Of a DNA stretch of 64,000 nt, positions 10,538-26,100 are shown in pieces. A program made the translations under genes and the position numbers. Within the stretch, counting starts at the first letter, position 1; each line of letters begins with the position of its first letter. Source of the DNA: Micropterus salmoides. Taxonomy: Eukaryota; Chordata; Actinopteri; Centrarchiformes; Centrarchidae. The notes under the pieces are model-generated. The model saw only the letters and a list, made by a program, of their open reading frames with translations, was not told the origin of the DNA and searched no databases. Location: positions 564,499 through 628,498 of the forward strand of contig NW_024041484.1 of the NCBI RefSeq assembly GCF_014851395.1, given 5' to 3'.

Positions 10538-13131
10538 CCATGAAAACTAGTGTGAGAGAACAATAGTAGAAAGCATAATATTCACTACTTGCTGAACTTT
10601 TAGAATAATATGCAACTAAGATATGTTTAGCCTACTTCTCTGTGTAGTCAGTGAGGAAAAAAACAAAAGAAAAAAACAAAAATCAACCGTGTTAGCAGAG
10701 ACAGTGTGATGAAATGTTAGTCACAGTTAGTGGCAGCTTGCTCCTGAATATGGACAATGATGCTGGAGATCATGAGTAACAGACTTAGGTGATTCTCAAA
10801 CATTACAACTGTCAGTACTGTCAGTCAGTTATGTCCCAACACGTGCCTAGTGTGTCACAGGGCTTCAATTAAATTCCATAACAAATATTTTAACTATTTA
10901 ATATTTATTAATTTGTCCATATTCAAAATTTTGTATACAAGTGAAACAGGCCATGCCCTTCACTATTCGTAACTGTCTTGCCACTCTGATGTCATGAATG
11001 ACCCATTCCTATCGGTAAACTAGGCTATTCTCTTAATGTGTTAACACACGATGGAAGAAACTAATGAGCCATGAACTAATCATCATAACACCAAACTATG
11101 TGGAAAAATTGTGGATTAAGGCAAAGTTGTTTGCTGACTTTTTAAAACTGCAGTAACATTACCACAACACTGAAATAGAGTCCACTGTTTGACTTGGTTA
11201 CACAGCAGAGGAACTGAACATCAAACTACAGCGTAGTTTAGGATTAGGCTGCATGTTTTTTTGTTCCAATTAATGTGAACAAATTGCACAGATAGTTTTA
11301 ATTTATTTGAACTTTATTAATTTTTGAAAAACTCTTAAGTGTTTCACCATGAACAATGGTTCATATTAAGGCTGTCATTGTTAATTCAAAGTTCAAACTA
11401 CTCTTAACACGTGAAAATAAATTAAATATGTTGATTTGTAATAATCTGTTACAATTTAAAATTCACAGTGCATGACTACAAGGCTGTTCTCCTAAAAATT
11501 CACAAGTCCGTCTGACTCACTGCATGTCCTGTCCCTGTTAGTCTATTATCTTCTTTATGAATGCAAACATAAAAAGAAAATTGGCAAGCCATGCTGTAGT
11601 CATGACACAAGGCAGTATGAGAAGTAATGAGTGGGAGAATTTTAAATTTGAAACAGTAGATGAAATATCTGTGGAAAAAGTTAAGTCAGTTTGCTGACTT
11701 TGTAAAAAGGTAATTATGTGAGGCAACAGAGACCCAACGAATGAAAAGAACATTCAATTTCACAATTTAATTTTAGGATTGGACGACTTAGGTTGCTTTT
11801 GCATTAATTCGACCAAAGTATGTGTCACTTGTTCGCTGTAAACACATTTTTTGAAAAAGTGACAGCCCTACTTTCTACATCTTCAAAGAAGAATGTAAAG
11901 GCTAGATAAGGAAAGCCATCCTGCTGAATCACATTTTAAGTTTAGCTACATATACAGCTCTAATGTTAAGTGTACATTTGTAATCATAAGACTGTGAATC
12001 TATTCTAAAAATAGGCAGCACAAATTGCAGACTGATAGATCGTATTTTCAGGACAGTTGGAAGGACTGATAGGACTGATGTTTGAGTTTTTCCATTCTTT
12101 CTAAACGTCACTCAGTATTTTTATGTCAGGAATATGATTTACTGTACTGACACTTTAGATTTGTTTCCAGTGAGATATTATTGAGTTTATATAGTGACTT
12201 TGTTGTTGTAAATGTTACTGTTGCTGCTATAGAAACATTTAGTTGTATTTAAAAGATTTCATTCTAATCCTGTTCTGAATTTAAAGACAACCAGGCAGCT
12301 AATATGCACACTTCAATATTTGTTTATTGCAAGTCATATCATCATTGCAATTTTGAACAATGTTATCACACATGGCAGATTTTCCTATTATAGTGCAGGC
12401 CTAGGCAGAAGTACTGGTGTTGACTATTGGTGACTAGCATGCTATGAGCAAATGGAATACTCAGGAACTGTTCTAAACAAAACTGGGCTTCTGAAGATAA
12501 AGGCTTCTAGATCTATTGGTTTCCTATGTCTACAGAGCAACACAACGTATTCAAGTTTAAGTGATCACGAACACCTGCACATTTCATCAAGTTGTGCATC
12601 TTAAAAAAAACACCACAGCAATAATTATAGCAGCAACACACAACACACTAGCTAGCTAGTGTACACCACCTTGTGTCCATTAGCAGATTAGATGACTTTA
12701 TACTTTCTTTCAATCAGTGTCACCAGTAAGATTTCACCCTATCAAATGAACCCATACAGAACAGCAAAAAGAGGTTGTGGTGCCAATAATGTCCTTTTAT
12801 CGCCCAGCCTGATGGTTAGGAACAATAAGATGATATCATGCTTGTTATTGTACAACTTTTAAAAGCATTTAAAATTAAACAACAGGCTGTCTATGTGTAG
12901 TTATCCTCCAGTACTCTGATCCAAATGTGAAGCATGAAGGAAAAGTGTGGACAGTGCCATGCCAACAGAAGCAGTAGTAAACAGAATAAAGAATGATGGA
13001 CTGTACTTTCTCAGCTTGTCTTCTGGACAGGGTGGGAGGTTAGGGGAGGTCTGTCTTGACTTTCTTGGACACAGGGGCCTCTCCACCGCTTTGAACTGAT
13101 CTCTTTCCCCCTTTGGCTTTGCCCTGGCCAC
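10538..13131. other. Intergenic, upstream exon(s) of the unknown gene expected
   Basis: AT-rich sequence with no convincing coding segment. Bases 13040-13131 form a frame that may belong to an alternative RECQL C-terminus (see the RECQL last exon). Confidence 0.35.
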
Positions 13132-13173
13132 TCACAGCTTTTACCTGTAGGTCATTAACAACAGTCTTCACCT
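13132..13173 (-). CDS. RECQL: RECQL last coding segment (tentative)
   Basis: Follows a good acceptor (CCTCTCAG) in phase 0. Read as is, it encodes VKTVVNDLQVKKL and stops at TGA 13132-13134. A run of six A at about 13138-13143 precedes a second frame that stays open to TAA 13040-13042 and ends with GGEAPVSKKVKTDLP, a nuclear-localisation-like tail similar in style to the human KKRKIDDA end. Either the short reading is right or the homopolymer carries an indel. Confidence 0.55.
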
Positions 13174-16100
13174 GAGAGGGTTCAAAGACCTACATGAAGT
13201 GGACGAGGGGACACTAGAGGGGAGGACATGGGAAACTCAAATCTAGAAATGGACATAAACAGAATCCCCCCATTCATCATCACAACGGCCCAGGCTGTGG
13301 ATCCCAGAGGGTCTGGACTCAGCTCACATCATTTTTCAGATTCCTTGCTCAATCTTTCTAGATCTACACAGAACGGTTTCAGGATCTGAGCTGATGGAAA
13401 AGACTCCGTTTACCTTCCCATGGACCTGCGCTACTAGCCTGCATGCAACGCTAGGAAACAAACAATTATTTGCATAACTGTTGAATTTATCTATCAGGTT
13501 CATGACAGCAAATTGAATGATTATTGATTCTATAAAAAGTTTTATAGATGTGCATCATTAGTGCTTAACTACTGAACAGCAGCTTAAATGTCCCAATTAT
13601 TCAATTTACAATAATAGAATAATAGAGAAAATCTTTAGCTGGAACCAGCTAATGTTTGGTATTTTACCTTTGATAAATTACTTTAATGTTAATATATCTA
13701 CTTAAACTTAAAAATAATTGTAACTCAAGGCCCACAGCTCTCCATGTCCAAACAAACATGCCAAATCCATTTCAACTGAGCCAACTTCAATTTGCTGATG
13801 AAGACCATGAGAAGCAGTTCAAAGTACAGAATTTAAATATGATGTTTAAACTATTAATTTTTGTCAACTTAACTGGCTGGTCATTTCTTTACTCATAAGC
13901 ATCACTCTTTGTATATCATGATATAACTATATATTTAAGGGTTCCTGCTATTACTAAATGCTCAGCGTTGTGCGCATGCAATGGCTGTTTGGTCTCATAC
14001 CTTTTAAACAGCTGTGCCAATCGCAGTAGCAAGCGACAAAACAGTCTACAACTAGCCTATTGAATCAGTGTAATCATGTTAGGGTACTAATGATCACTAT
14101 GAGCAGCTGTGTGGCAGTGATGTGACAGACTTATCTCTATGGATCTTTGGAAACAATTAGGAAAATGTGTGAGAACATTTTTAAAATGACATGGAGGAAA
14201 GATATTAGCCACACATTGGAGGACGAAGAAACTGGTTAGAGGCTTCACAAATAGAGAGAATCTGAAGAAAAACAAAACAAAAAAATAAAAACATCAATAC
14301 ACAAACAGGAGATACAGAAACAATTATCAAGAAGAGCTCTCTCAACATTTACTATAGCCACAATATGTTTATTTGCCCATTATTTGCTCATTACAGATAA
14401 ATATTTTTTACAATATATGGTGGCCAATATCATTTCATTTCAAACTGCAGCTGTCAGAAAACTACAACATCTCTTCATAATGTCTGCTTTGCAGCTGAGT
14501 GTTAAGTAAAAGTAGCATTACACTCTCACATGGGAGTTGTGCTTCTCCTTGCTGAAAGTCAGTGTAACTCTCAGTATCACTGAGATGCTTGGTGAATAAA
14601 AAATTGGAACTGGATCTCTTACCCCAACCCTACACCCAAAAAATTCAACTGTTGATTTTCTATACTTCTAAGTAGATACTGTGAATAACACCATTTGACC
14701 AACATCTTATGCTCACTTGTTCTTCACATTACCCAACCCTAACCAAAGAGAAACTTTTTAAAAACTTAGTCATACCACTTAGAATTGTTTCAAGAACATG
14801 AGGACATGTTAGTACTGGAGGTTTGGCAAACTAACTTGGCTGGCAATAGTTGAATGAGAGAAATTTCAATATATTCTGATTTAATTTTAACAAAAAATTA
14901 ATTAAAAACCCTCCTTAATTAGAGCAGACAGTACATATGTATGATACATATACAGTATCTCACGAAACTGAGTACACCACTCACATTTTTGTAAAAATTT
15001 GATTCAATCTTTTTATGTGACAACACTGAAGAAATGACCCTTTGCTACAATGTAAAGTAGTGAGTGTACAGCTTGTAGAACAGTGTAAATTTGCCATTCC
15101 CACAAAAAACACACATCACACAGCTATTTATGTGTAAACCACTGGCAACAAAAAAGGAGTACACCCCTAAGTGAAAATTGGGCCCAAAGTGTCAATATTG
15201 TGTGTGGCCACTATTATTTTCCAGCACTGCCTTAACCCTCTTGGGCTTGGAGTTCAGAGCTTCACAGGTTGCCACTGGAGTCCCCTTCCACTCCTCCATG
15301 ACGAAATCACAGCGTGGATGGAGGTTAGAGACCTTGCGCTCCTCCACCTTCCATTTGAGGACGCCCCACAGATGCTCAATAGGGTTTAGGTCTGGAGACA
15401 TGTTGGCCAGTCCATCACCTTTACACTCAGCTTCTTTAGAAAAGGCAGCGGTCGTCTTGAGGTGTGTTTGGGGTCGTTATCATGTTGGAATACTGCCCTG
15501 TAGTCTTTGTACTCCTCACCTGGTTGCTGCCACACACGCTTGACACCATCTGAACCAAATAAGTTTATCTTGGTCTCACCAGACCACAGGACATGGTTCC
15601 AATAATACATGTCCTTAGTCTGCTTGTCTTCAGCAAACCGTTTGCAGGTTTTCTTGTGCATCATCTTTAGACGAGTCTTCCTTCTGAGACGACAGCCACG
15701 CAGACCAACTTGATGCAGTGTGCAGCGTATGGTCTGAGCACTGACAGGCTGACACCCCTCCCCTTCAACCTCGGCAGCAATGCTGGTAGCACTCATACGT
15801 CTATTTCCCAAAGACAACCTCTGGATATGACACTGAGCATGTGCACTCAACTTCTTTGGTTGACCATGGCGAGGCCCGTTCTGAGAGGAACCTGTCCTGT
15901 TGAACTGCTGTATGGTCTTGGCCACCGTGCTGCAGCTCAGTTTCAGGGTCTTGGCAAACTTCTCATAGCCTAGGCCATCTTTATGTAGAGCAACAATTCT
16001 TTTTTTTCAGATCCTCAGAGTTCTTTGTCATGGAGGTGCCAGTTGAACTTCCAGTGACCAGTATGAGGGACTGTGAGAGTGATAACACCAAATTTAACAC

Positions 16101-19100
16101 ACCTGCTCGTCATTCACACCTGAGATGTTTTAACACTAATGAGTCACATGATACAAGGGAGGAAAAATGGCTAATTGGGCCCAACTCAGACATTTTCACA
16201 TTTAGATATTAATGGCTGTGTGATGTGTTATTTTGAGGGGACAACAAATTTACACTGTTATACAAGCTGTACACTCACTACTTTACATTGTAGCAAAGTG
16301 TAATTTCTTCAGTGTTGTCACATGAAAAGATATAATAGATAAATATTTACAAAAATGTGAGGGGTTTACTCACTTTTGTGAGATACTATACTAGATGCAG
16401 TGGAACATTTGTTGAAACTGTTTTGTGATATATTATTGTGGGCAGCATTTACTCACCACAGCAGATCCAGTCACTGTTGGCCTCATCTTCATGCTGAGTT
16501 TGTGAGTCTGGTTCTTCAGCAGAGGCGCTTTGCAGCCCAGCTTCATGTAGAAGTAGGTGGTGTATGGGGTGAAGCTGAAATCCTCTCTGAAGTCAACACA
16601 TAGGAAGCCAAAACAGCAGACACGGAAGAAGGACATAACTGTGTCAGACAAACTATAAAGTCTCCCGAAACATGTTCTTCTCAACATCATATTATTGTCT
16701 TTACATCCAGTATATATCAACTAGGAGTAACTAGGGCTGGGAGATATGGACCAAAGTCCTGGCTGGCAATAACTTTAATGAGGGTAGCCCCAGGATTCTC
16801 CAAGTTAAAGTTAAGACTTTAAAACCTTTTTAATGCCACCTAGGATCAAATTTAATGCCAACTTCACTGCCATATAATGGAAAATGAGTATGAATTTTTT
16901 ACCCGAGAAAATAATTAGCAAGTTACCTGAATTTAATAAAACATAACATTCTCATTTATAGGTAATTACACAATAGCTTTTTGAGGTGTGTTTTTCTCTA
17001 ATAAAATAAACAAACAATATTCACCGCATTAAGAACTCTTACGCTATGAAACAAAAAATACAAAATAAATAGAATAATTAAAGCTGCAAGCAGCGTTGGG
17101 CAGGCCCTCGCACTTGTAAGCGCGTCCGCGTGTGAGCCGGCCGAGTTGCACATTCTGGAGCTCTGCCGGTGCGGCTGTGAATTTGCTATGCGGTTAGGTC
17201 GCCGCATGAAGGTGTTATATGTCACTTCCTGTGTCCCCTATGTGGAGCTACATAGCACTTGCCGCTATGAATATAAATTGGTATTGACGTGTAGATGTCT
17301 GCGGGGTGGGAGAGTTATCAAGCACGTAAAGTTTGTTTCAGATGTGAGCATGTACACTGAACAATAATGTACCCAAACAATAAAATAAATTCCTTTTATA
17401 TTTCCCTGCCTTGTTGTTTATGTGTACATACAGAGGAAGAATGTGAGAACAGCACACATTTCATCGTTACTGTGTGTTAGAGCATGGGAGAACAGTGGAT
17501 ACTTTTAATACAGCCCACACCCCTAATACTGTGTAACTATAACAAGTAGAGAACAGAAGAAAAAGATGTTCTTTCTTTACAACTGTCTGCATAGCTTATT
17601 CATATTGTGTAATGAATGAAAATAAATAGGCCTACTAGGCTCCTCTCTACTTTGACATTTAAGATTAGCTTGTTTGATCCACCTTCATACACATGTGACA
17701 TTACTGTACAACTTGAAAAAGGTGAGTTGTTTTCTGCTCCAGCCTGCCTAAAAGAAAAGCGTTTTGGGATTAAATGGACTTTATTAGCTGCTGCAGTGCA
17801 GGATGAACTCAGAATAGACCCATTTCTCACCTTATTATTCTAAATCATGCAACGAAGAAGAAGAAATGCATAATAAATCCTGGGACAAAATCTGTCCACA
17901 AATACTGTACAGCATGTAGTCTAATGAACAAGACTTGTGTTATAGCTGACTTGGGCAGTGAAATGTTTAACTTTTTTAATTCATGTGGTCATAGTTGTCC
18001 ACAACTCAAATCAGAATATAAGAAGAAATGTTTTATACCACCTCAAGAAGGCTTCCTATCAGAAAGGTAGGAAGGTATTTCAAATGTACAACTGCAGTAC
18101 TTAAATCTAAGTAAAGTAATTTCCCTGACATTTTTGTGTTACTTTACATTTAATAGACGCATGTAACAGGTTTTATACTTCCTGTGAGTATAATCCAATC
18201 AATCTTATTTTCATACTGTATATCCGTTGTGTAATTTGATAAATTGTGTTGTATGTCGTGCTCGCATCGCATCTCAGAGAAGACTCTGACTGCAACATGC
18301 GTCTTTGTAAAGAGAGAAACGGACAGAAAAAGTCTCTAACTCTGCCTGTCAGCTCGCTCTGTTCCGTTAAAACTGAATTTACCATACAGAATTGAATACG
18401 AGTGCACTCCAGATTTAGCTGCAGCTAGCTGACCGTGTGCTTCTCCCTATACCGCAGTTCTGTGTCCATGCATGCAGCAAACTGAAAGCACTGTCTGTCG
18501 GAGCGTCTACGTGAAAAGAGAAGGAAGACATTGCTGGTAGTATTGTCTTCAGAGTTGTTAAACACCTCAGCGCACTGAAGGAAGCCATCTGACTGTGTGA
18601 GGGGCAAGATCGTTGATGTCTGCAGGCATAGTAGGCCTAGAGCTCTCCTGTCTGACTGGTCCACCAATAGCAGAGAAGATGACCCCTTGAGACACAGCCC
18701 CTCCTCATTTGCATAATGAGACAGAAATTTAAAAAGGACAGGCAGAAATAAATACCATGGGTGAAAATAAATAAGGTAGAAAAATACAAAGGAAGAATAA
18801 AACAGACAAAAATATTAAAACACACACATAAATAAATATATTAAAAAAATTAGTAATAAATAAAGTTGAAGATTATAACGGAGAATAAATAAATAAGGTA
18901 ATTATAACAAAGGTGAATAAGTAAAGGCACTAATTAAAATATATACATTTATGTCTCCTTGTATAATTTAATTACTACCTACATTATTTATTTACTTTAT
19001 TTTTTGTGTATTTAATTGGATGCTTATTTATTTATTGAGCACTTATTTATTTCTGTATTTATTTCTGACTGTGTCAGGATCGGTCCTCCATAGCGGGGTG

Positions 19101-20103
19101 GGAGAGTTATCAAGCACGTAAAGTTTGGTGCAGATGTGAGCATGTACACTGAAGTTACAACAACTTCCTGTGTCGTGGCGAAGAGTTGATCTTTGACGCC
19201 ACGCCACGGATACGGCCATTGACGAAAACTCGCAAATAGCACAACTTTTCATCTTCAATGCCTTTAGAAGGCACAGCACAAATTTGAAGTCGGTCGGACT
19301 AAATCCCTAGGAGGAGTTCGTTAAAGTACGAAGTGTGTAAATCATCCAAAATTTGACGTAAAATTCAAAATGGCCGACTTCCTGTTGATTTTAGGGCATC
19401 GCTCCAAGAGGCTTTTTTGTGCGTCTGGACAAGATACACGTACCACAGAAAATTCGTGCACGTAGGTGAAACGTGCGGCGGGGGCTGCTTCGTTAAAAGT
19501 CACTTCCTGTTGCCAGCAGGTGGCGCTATGACTGTGGGTGAATGTCAGCATGTACATGTGTTCAGGGCGGGACTCTCATCCTACATGTACAGTTTGGTCC
19601 AGATGTGAGCATGTACACTGAAGTTACAACAACTTCCTGTTTCATTGCGAATCATCGACGCCACGGACACGCCCATTGACGAAAACTCGCAAATAGCACA
19701 ACTTTTCATCGTCAATGCCTTTAGAAGGCACAGCAGAAATTTGACGTCGATCCGACTAAATCCCTAGGAGGAGTTCGTTAAAAATAATGTAATGTAAATC
19801 ATCCAAAAATGGCCATAAAATTCAAAATGGCCGACTTCCTGTTGACTTTCGGCTATGGGTTCTTGAGGCTTTTTTGTGCGTCTTGATACGATACATGTCC
19901 CCAGAAAATTTCGTACATGTAGGTTGAACGTGAACGAGGGGCTAATCATTTCCAATTTTCTAGGTGGCGCTAGCGAGTCATTTTGCCACGCCCATGTGCG
20001 AAACTTGTAGAATACGAAATTTTTCACCGGTTCTGACATGTTTGCAAATTTTGGTGAGTTTTCGAGTATGTTTAGGCCATGTCATTTGGGCCTACTTTGC
20101 AGA

Positions 20104-20142
<39 letters not shown>

Positions 20143-23100
20143 CCGAGCAAATTCAATAGGGACCTCGCACGGTCGTGCTCGGGCCCTAATAAAAAAAAAA
20201 AAAAAAAAATCCGAGCAAATTCAATAGGGACCTCGCACGGTCGTGCTCGGGCCCTAATTCCTCAGGGACCTCACACGGTCGTGCTCGGGCCCTAAAAATG
20301 AATGAATGAAACTAGTGTAGTATGAGTGACAATTAGTTACACCTTGGCTAGATAAGATATGCAATGTAATATAATATGCCAAAGAAACGGCAATTGCTTC
20401 AGTGATTATTCATCCTGTTCTGCTTCTGCATCTAAAGACACCGTCCTCGTCTCATACACAACTCTTTCTCCATTGCTGTTGTAATGTTAAATGACCAGGA
20501 ACCTATTCCTACTAACCTCCTTTCCTGCTTTCCTTTGTGCTAATACCTCCACACAGATATACATAACCATGAGACATCTGTAGTAAGGTGGGCAGTATTT
20601 CGGTATTGTAAGGTATACTGAAACCAGAGAAAGCAGATGAAAGACGCTTGCCCAGCTAGCTCGTTGTAGATTTCATGGCTGTGTGGGCAGAGTCAGACTA
20701 TCCATAAAATTTTAAAACATACGGTTGGTCAGGCTTTTAAACAAGGATGCATGCTGCCCACGTGAGAGTAGCGTCGTCAGACCCACTTATATCCTGTGTT
20801 CAGCAGTATATGGAGGCTGTCAAGCCTATTTGATCAATTCAGAAAGAACGTATTGTGAATTGTCCCCTATCAAATAGTATTATAACAGCCTGTATTAACA
20901 TCATGCTGTTGCAGTAGGGGGGATCCAGGACAACTGAAACACTTTTCAGATATACGTCATTTTAAAATATAACAGAAATCATTTGTTGTTGTCATCAACA
21001 ACTCACGTGTGTGTTCTATCAATACCAGGTGTTATCTTAAAATATGAAACGACTTCAGTATAATTTCACTTTGAACGAAAGGTGCGCATTGTTTCATTCG
21101 TCCCACGTCCCGTGCGGGGCGGATGAAACATGGGTGGGACAGAAGAACAACGATATACACTGCTGAAAAAAATAAAAGGGAACATTGTAACTCCAAGTCA
21201 ATCACACTCCTGTGAAATCAAACTGTCCACTTAGGAAGCAACACTGATTGACATCAATTTCACATGCTGTTGTGCAAATGGAATAGACAACAGGTGGAAA
21301 TTATAGGCAATTAGCAAGACACCCCCAATAAAGGAGTGGTTCTGCAGGTGGTGACCACAGACCACTTCTCAGTTCCTATGCTTCCTGGCTGATGTTTTGG
21401 TCACTTTTGAATGCTGGCGGTGCTTTCACTCTAGTGGTAGCATGAGACGGAGTTTACAACCCACACAAGTGGCTCAGGTAGTGCAGCTCATCCAGGATGG
21501 CACATCAATGCGAGCTGTGGCAAGAAGGTTTGCTGTGTCTGTCAGCGTAGTGTCCAGAGCATGGAAGCGCTACCGGGAGACAGGCCAGTACATCAGGAGA
21601 CGTGGAGGAGGACGTAGGAGGGCAACAACCCAGCAGCAGGACCGCTACCTCCGAAATGACCTCCAGCAGGTCACAAATGTGCATGTGTCTGCTCAAACGG
21701 TCAGAAACAGACTCCATGAGAGTGGTATGAGGGCCCAAAGTCCACAGGTGGGGGACACGTAGGAAACCGTGCAGGACGTTTGGCATTTGCCAGAGAACAC
21801 CAAGATTGGCAAATTCACCACTGGCGTCCTGTGCTCTTCACAGATGAAAGCAGGTTCACACTGAGCACATGTGACAGACGTGACAGAGTCTGGAGACGCC
21901 GTGGAGAACGTTCTGCTGCCTGCAACATCCTCCAGCATGACCGGTTTGGCAGTGGGTCAGTAATGGTGTGGGGTGGCATTTCTTTGGGGGGGCCTCACAG
22001 CCCTCCATGTGCTCACCAGAGGTAGCCTGACCGAGATGAGATCCTCAGACCCCTTGTGAGACCATATGCTGGTGCGTTTGGCCCTGGGTTCCTCCTAATG
22101 CAAGACAATGCTAGACCTCATGTGGCTGGAGTGTGTCAGCAGTTCCTGTAAGAGGAAGGCATTGATGCTATGGACCGGCCCGCCCGTTCCCCAGACCTGA
22201 ATCCAATTGAGCACATCTGGGACATCATGTCTCGCTGCATCCACCAACGCCACGTTGTACCACAGACTGTCCAGGAGTTGGCGGATGCTTTAGTCCAGGT
22301 CTGGGAGGAGATCCCTCAGGAGACCATCCGCCACCTCATCAGGAGCATGCCCAGGCGTTGTAGGGAGGTCATACAGGCACGTGGAGGCCACACTACACTA
22401 CTGAGCCTCATTTTGACTTGTTTTAAGGACATTACATCAAAGTTGGATCAGCCTGTAGTGTGGTTTTCCACTTTGATTTTGAGTGTGACTCCAAATCCAG
22501 ACCTCCATGGGTTGATAAATTTGATTTTCATTGATAATTTTTGTGCGATTTTGTTGTCAGCACATTCAACTAAGTAAAGAAAGAAGTATTTAATGAGATT
22601 ATTTCATTCATTCATATCTAGGGTGTGTTATTTTACTGTTCCCTTTATTTTTTTGAGCAGTGTACATTTAAATAGTTTGTTATTCTTGTTTTTATTTAGA
22701 AAGATTGACACTGCCCTTCTGCAAACACCTAATTGCAAACTCATTATGTCCTTTTTTCTTAAAAAAAAATAAATATAACTTAGCTAACTAGAATGTCCAA
22801 CAGTTAATGTGCATTGGGATTAGCTATTGGCTGCCCTTTTTCCTGGTCTACTGTGAAGTCCCTATTATTTGGCTGTGAGCCATTAGCTTCTAAATTGTAA
22901 AACTTTTACATTTAAAACTTCAGGAAGTGTTAAAGTACTAACTAATCTTTCATGTGATCATGACCATGTCACATGAAACAATACACACAACTCATCATTC
23001 AAAAAAAAAAAAAAAAAAAAAAACAGCTATTTTTTGTAACTCCGTGAAAGTGTGACGTATCCACCTGATTTTCCCTGGTTTTGTTAAGTACTGTGTACTG

Positions 23101-26100
23101 TATGTGCTGAGGTAGTTTGGCATATCTGACTTATATGGGCTAATTTGAATTTATAGTATTTTCATGAAACAATTTTTAATATTTTCTTATTGAATTTGAA
23201 ATTTTATTCACCACCACATGATTACACACTTTCTAATGGCAAAAAAGGTGCTTACATTGAAAAACACAATACTCGGAAAAATTTGGATGTATATCATCAA
23301 AATGAAGATTCATCGTCCAATATGTGAATGTAGCGTAGAAGAAGAAGAGGAACAGAGAAGGTGACGAACATTAACAGGCAAAAATTAGTGCGTTGTGGCA
23401 ATAACGACACCATGTATTTGTTAGATGGCTGCTCCGCGACACTGGTTTCGGGGGGTTTACCACACCCCCTGACAAAAATCCTAGGGGAAACACTGAAATT
23501 AGACAATGCTGTTTATACACAGAGTTTGAGTTGCATTAAGTAAGTCCTGCCAGCATTTGCTCCTCTCTTTCACGGCGCAACCCTGCCACCCACTACGGTA
23601 TTGTTTTAAAACAGAACTTTGCTACCGACAGCGTTTTTGTTTTGGTATTTTTATTAAAATATTCTGTCCTATAACACTTATACACTTGTACTGTGCATGT
23701 TGCCGTATTTACTTTGCGACGAGTCCCAGTCTGTTTTCTGCCGCTACAGTCACTTTGTACTCCCATGTTACTTTCAGTAACAGTTGCACCTCATTTTCAG
23801 TGCATGCAAAAAAAATATTATTCTATTCTTCGATTGTCTGTAGTTAGCAACATTCTTCTTTTCCCGCATCTTCTGGAACTGCGTAGGCAATCCGTTTCCT
23901 GTTTACACCGTACACAGATGCCCAGTGTACATGAATAGCCACTTGATGTGCATTTACAGTTGTCTTAATATAGACGGAGATCATTTCTGATACGCAGTTA
24001 AAACTCTGGTGTGGATGTAAAAATATCAAGATGATTTTTAGTCCATATCGCCCTGCCCTAATCTGTAGCTAGCCTGACCTGTGACCCACAGGGAGCTTCA
24101 TTTGTGCCGGACGCCATTTTGGGGATTAAAATAGGAAGAGGACCTCTGCCATTTTGGATCTCAAATTTCAGTCTTGTACCGCATTTTGAACCTGTGGTCT
24201 ATGAACCATCCATGAGGTCTCCTTTTTATCATAGATTATTAATATTGATAATTGTATTAATATTTATATAATATCTTTGATATTCAGCAAATAATCTGAC
24301 GCCCCCATTATTATTATAAATTAACAACAGAACATGAGGTGTCACCTCAGGTATCTCTGCAGCAGCAGAAACACAATCACAGCTTCAGCCTGCAGCCGAG
24401 ACAGTGTGGTGGTCTGGATCATCTTCCTGTGCTTGGCTGGGCCTTTTCCCATCCAAGCATCCACCAGCTTCAGAGGAGTCAGCTTCTCATCCATAGATGC
24501 TGCTAGCTCCACGATCTGCACCACCTGCCTAGCATGTTGCGTAATTTCCACAGTGGTGTAATCTGGGGGTTGGAGGGGTTGAGGTCAGATGATCACCAAT
24601 AGTATAATAGAGTAGATAGCTCACAAATGTAACTGAATTTTATTCAAACATATCTCTCTCTCTCTCTCTCACACACACAAACCTTTTGCATGGCGACAAG
24701 TATCACACATCTGGTTGCATCCTTCATGGTCCCACACTTCATCAAAATGAACAGCCATAAGAGAGCGCCGACACCTTTACACAGCAAACATGATACCCAA
24801 TGTCACGCACTGATACATGGATACATAATAATGTAATGATAATTGCAGATTTACTCAATGCACTGCCAACAAGCTTAACCAGGATTTGTTGGGCACCACT
24901 GTGTAAGATTTTGCCATTAACGTTTCTTTATACTCCTCATATCCGGAGTTTGCTTGGTTACCCCAAGTTAAATCTGACTAGGTTAAACTGCCTTCGTAGT
25001 ATGGGCCACAGGTAACAGATAACAACAACAAAAGAACCCACCTTCCTAACCAAACAGATCCCCACCAACTCATTGCAGCAGCGATAGCTGAAAGAAAAAA
25101 AAATCAAAACACTACCAAGCTGTACTAATCCTAACTGTTGAAAATAAAACACACTTCAGCTGCTACCCATTAAACCTAGTGTTCATATACACTCACCTAA
25201 AGGATTATTAGGAACACCATACTAATACTGTGTTTGACCCCCTTTCACCTTCAGAACTGCCTTAATTCTACGTGGCATTGATTCAACAAGGTGCTGAAAG
25301 CATTCTTTAGAAATGTTGACCCATATTGATGGATAGCATCTTGCAGTTGATGGAGATTTGTGGGATGCACATCCAGGGCACAAAGCTCTCGTTCCACCAC
25401 ATCCCAAAGATGCTCTATTGGGTTGAGATCTGGTGACTGTGGGGGCCATTTTAGTACAGTGAACTCATTGTCATGTTCAAGAAACCAATTTGAAATGATT
25501 CGAGCTTTGTGACATGGTGCGTTATCCTGCTGGAAGTAGCCATCAGAGGATGGGTATATGGTGGCCATAAAGGGATGGACATGGTCAGAAACAATGCTCA
25601 GGTAGGCCGTGGCATTTAAACCATGCCCAATTGGCACTAAGGGGCCTAAAGTGTGCCAAGAAAACATCCCCCACACCATTACACCACCACCACCAGCCTG
25701 CACAGTGGTAACAAGGCATGATGGATCCATGTTCTCATTCTGTTTACGCCAAATTCTGACTCTACCATCTGAATGTCTCAACAGAAATCGAGACTCATCA
25801 GACCAGGCAACATTTTTCCAGTCTTCAACTGTCCAATTTTGGTGAGCTCTTTATTTGTAGTGGAGATGAGTGGTACCCGGTGGGGTCTTCTGCTGTTGTA
25901 GCCCATCCGCCTCAAGGTTGTGCGTGTTGTGGCTTCACAACTGCTTTGCTGCATACCTCGGTTGTAACGAGTGGTTATTTCAGTCAAAGTTGCTCTTCTA
26001 TCAGCTTGAATCAGTCGGCCCATTCTCCTCTGACCTCTAGCATCAACAAGGCATTTTCGCCCACAGGACTGCCGCATACTGGATGTTTTTCCCTCTTCAC

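Noticed and set aside
24342..24561. Plus-strand frame opposite RECQL segment 11
   Set aside because: Antisense shadow of a clear helicase exon.
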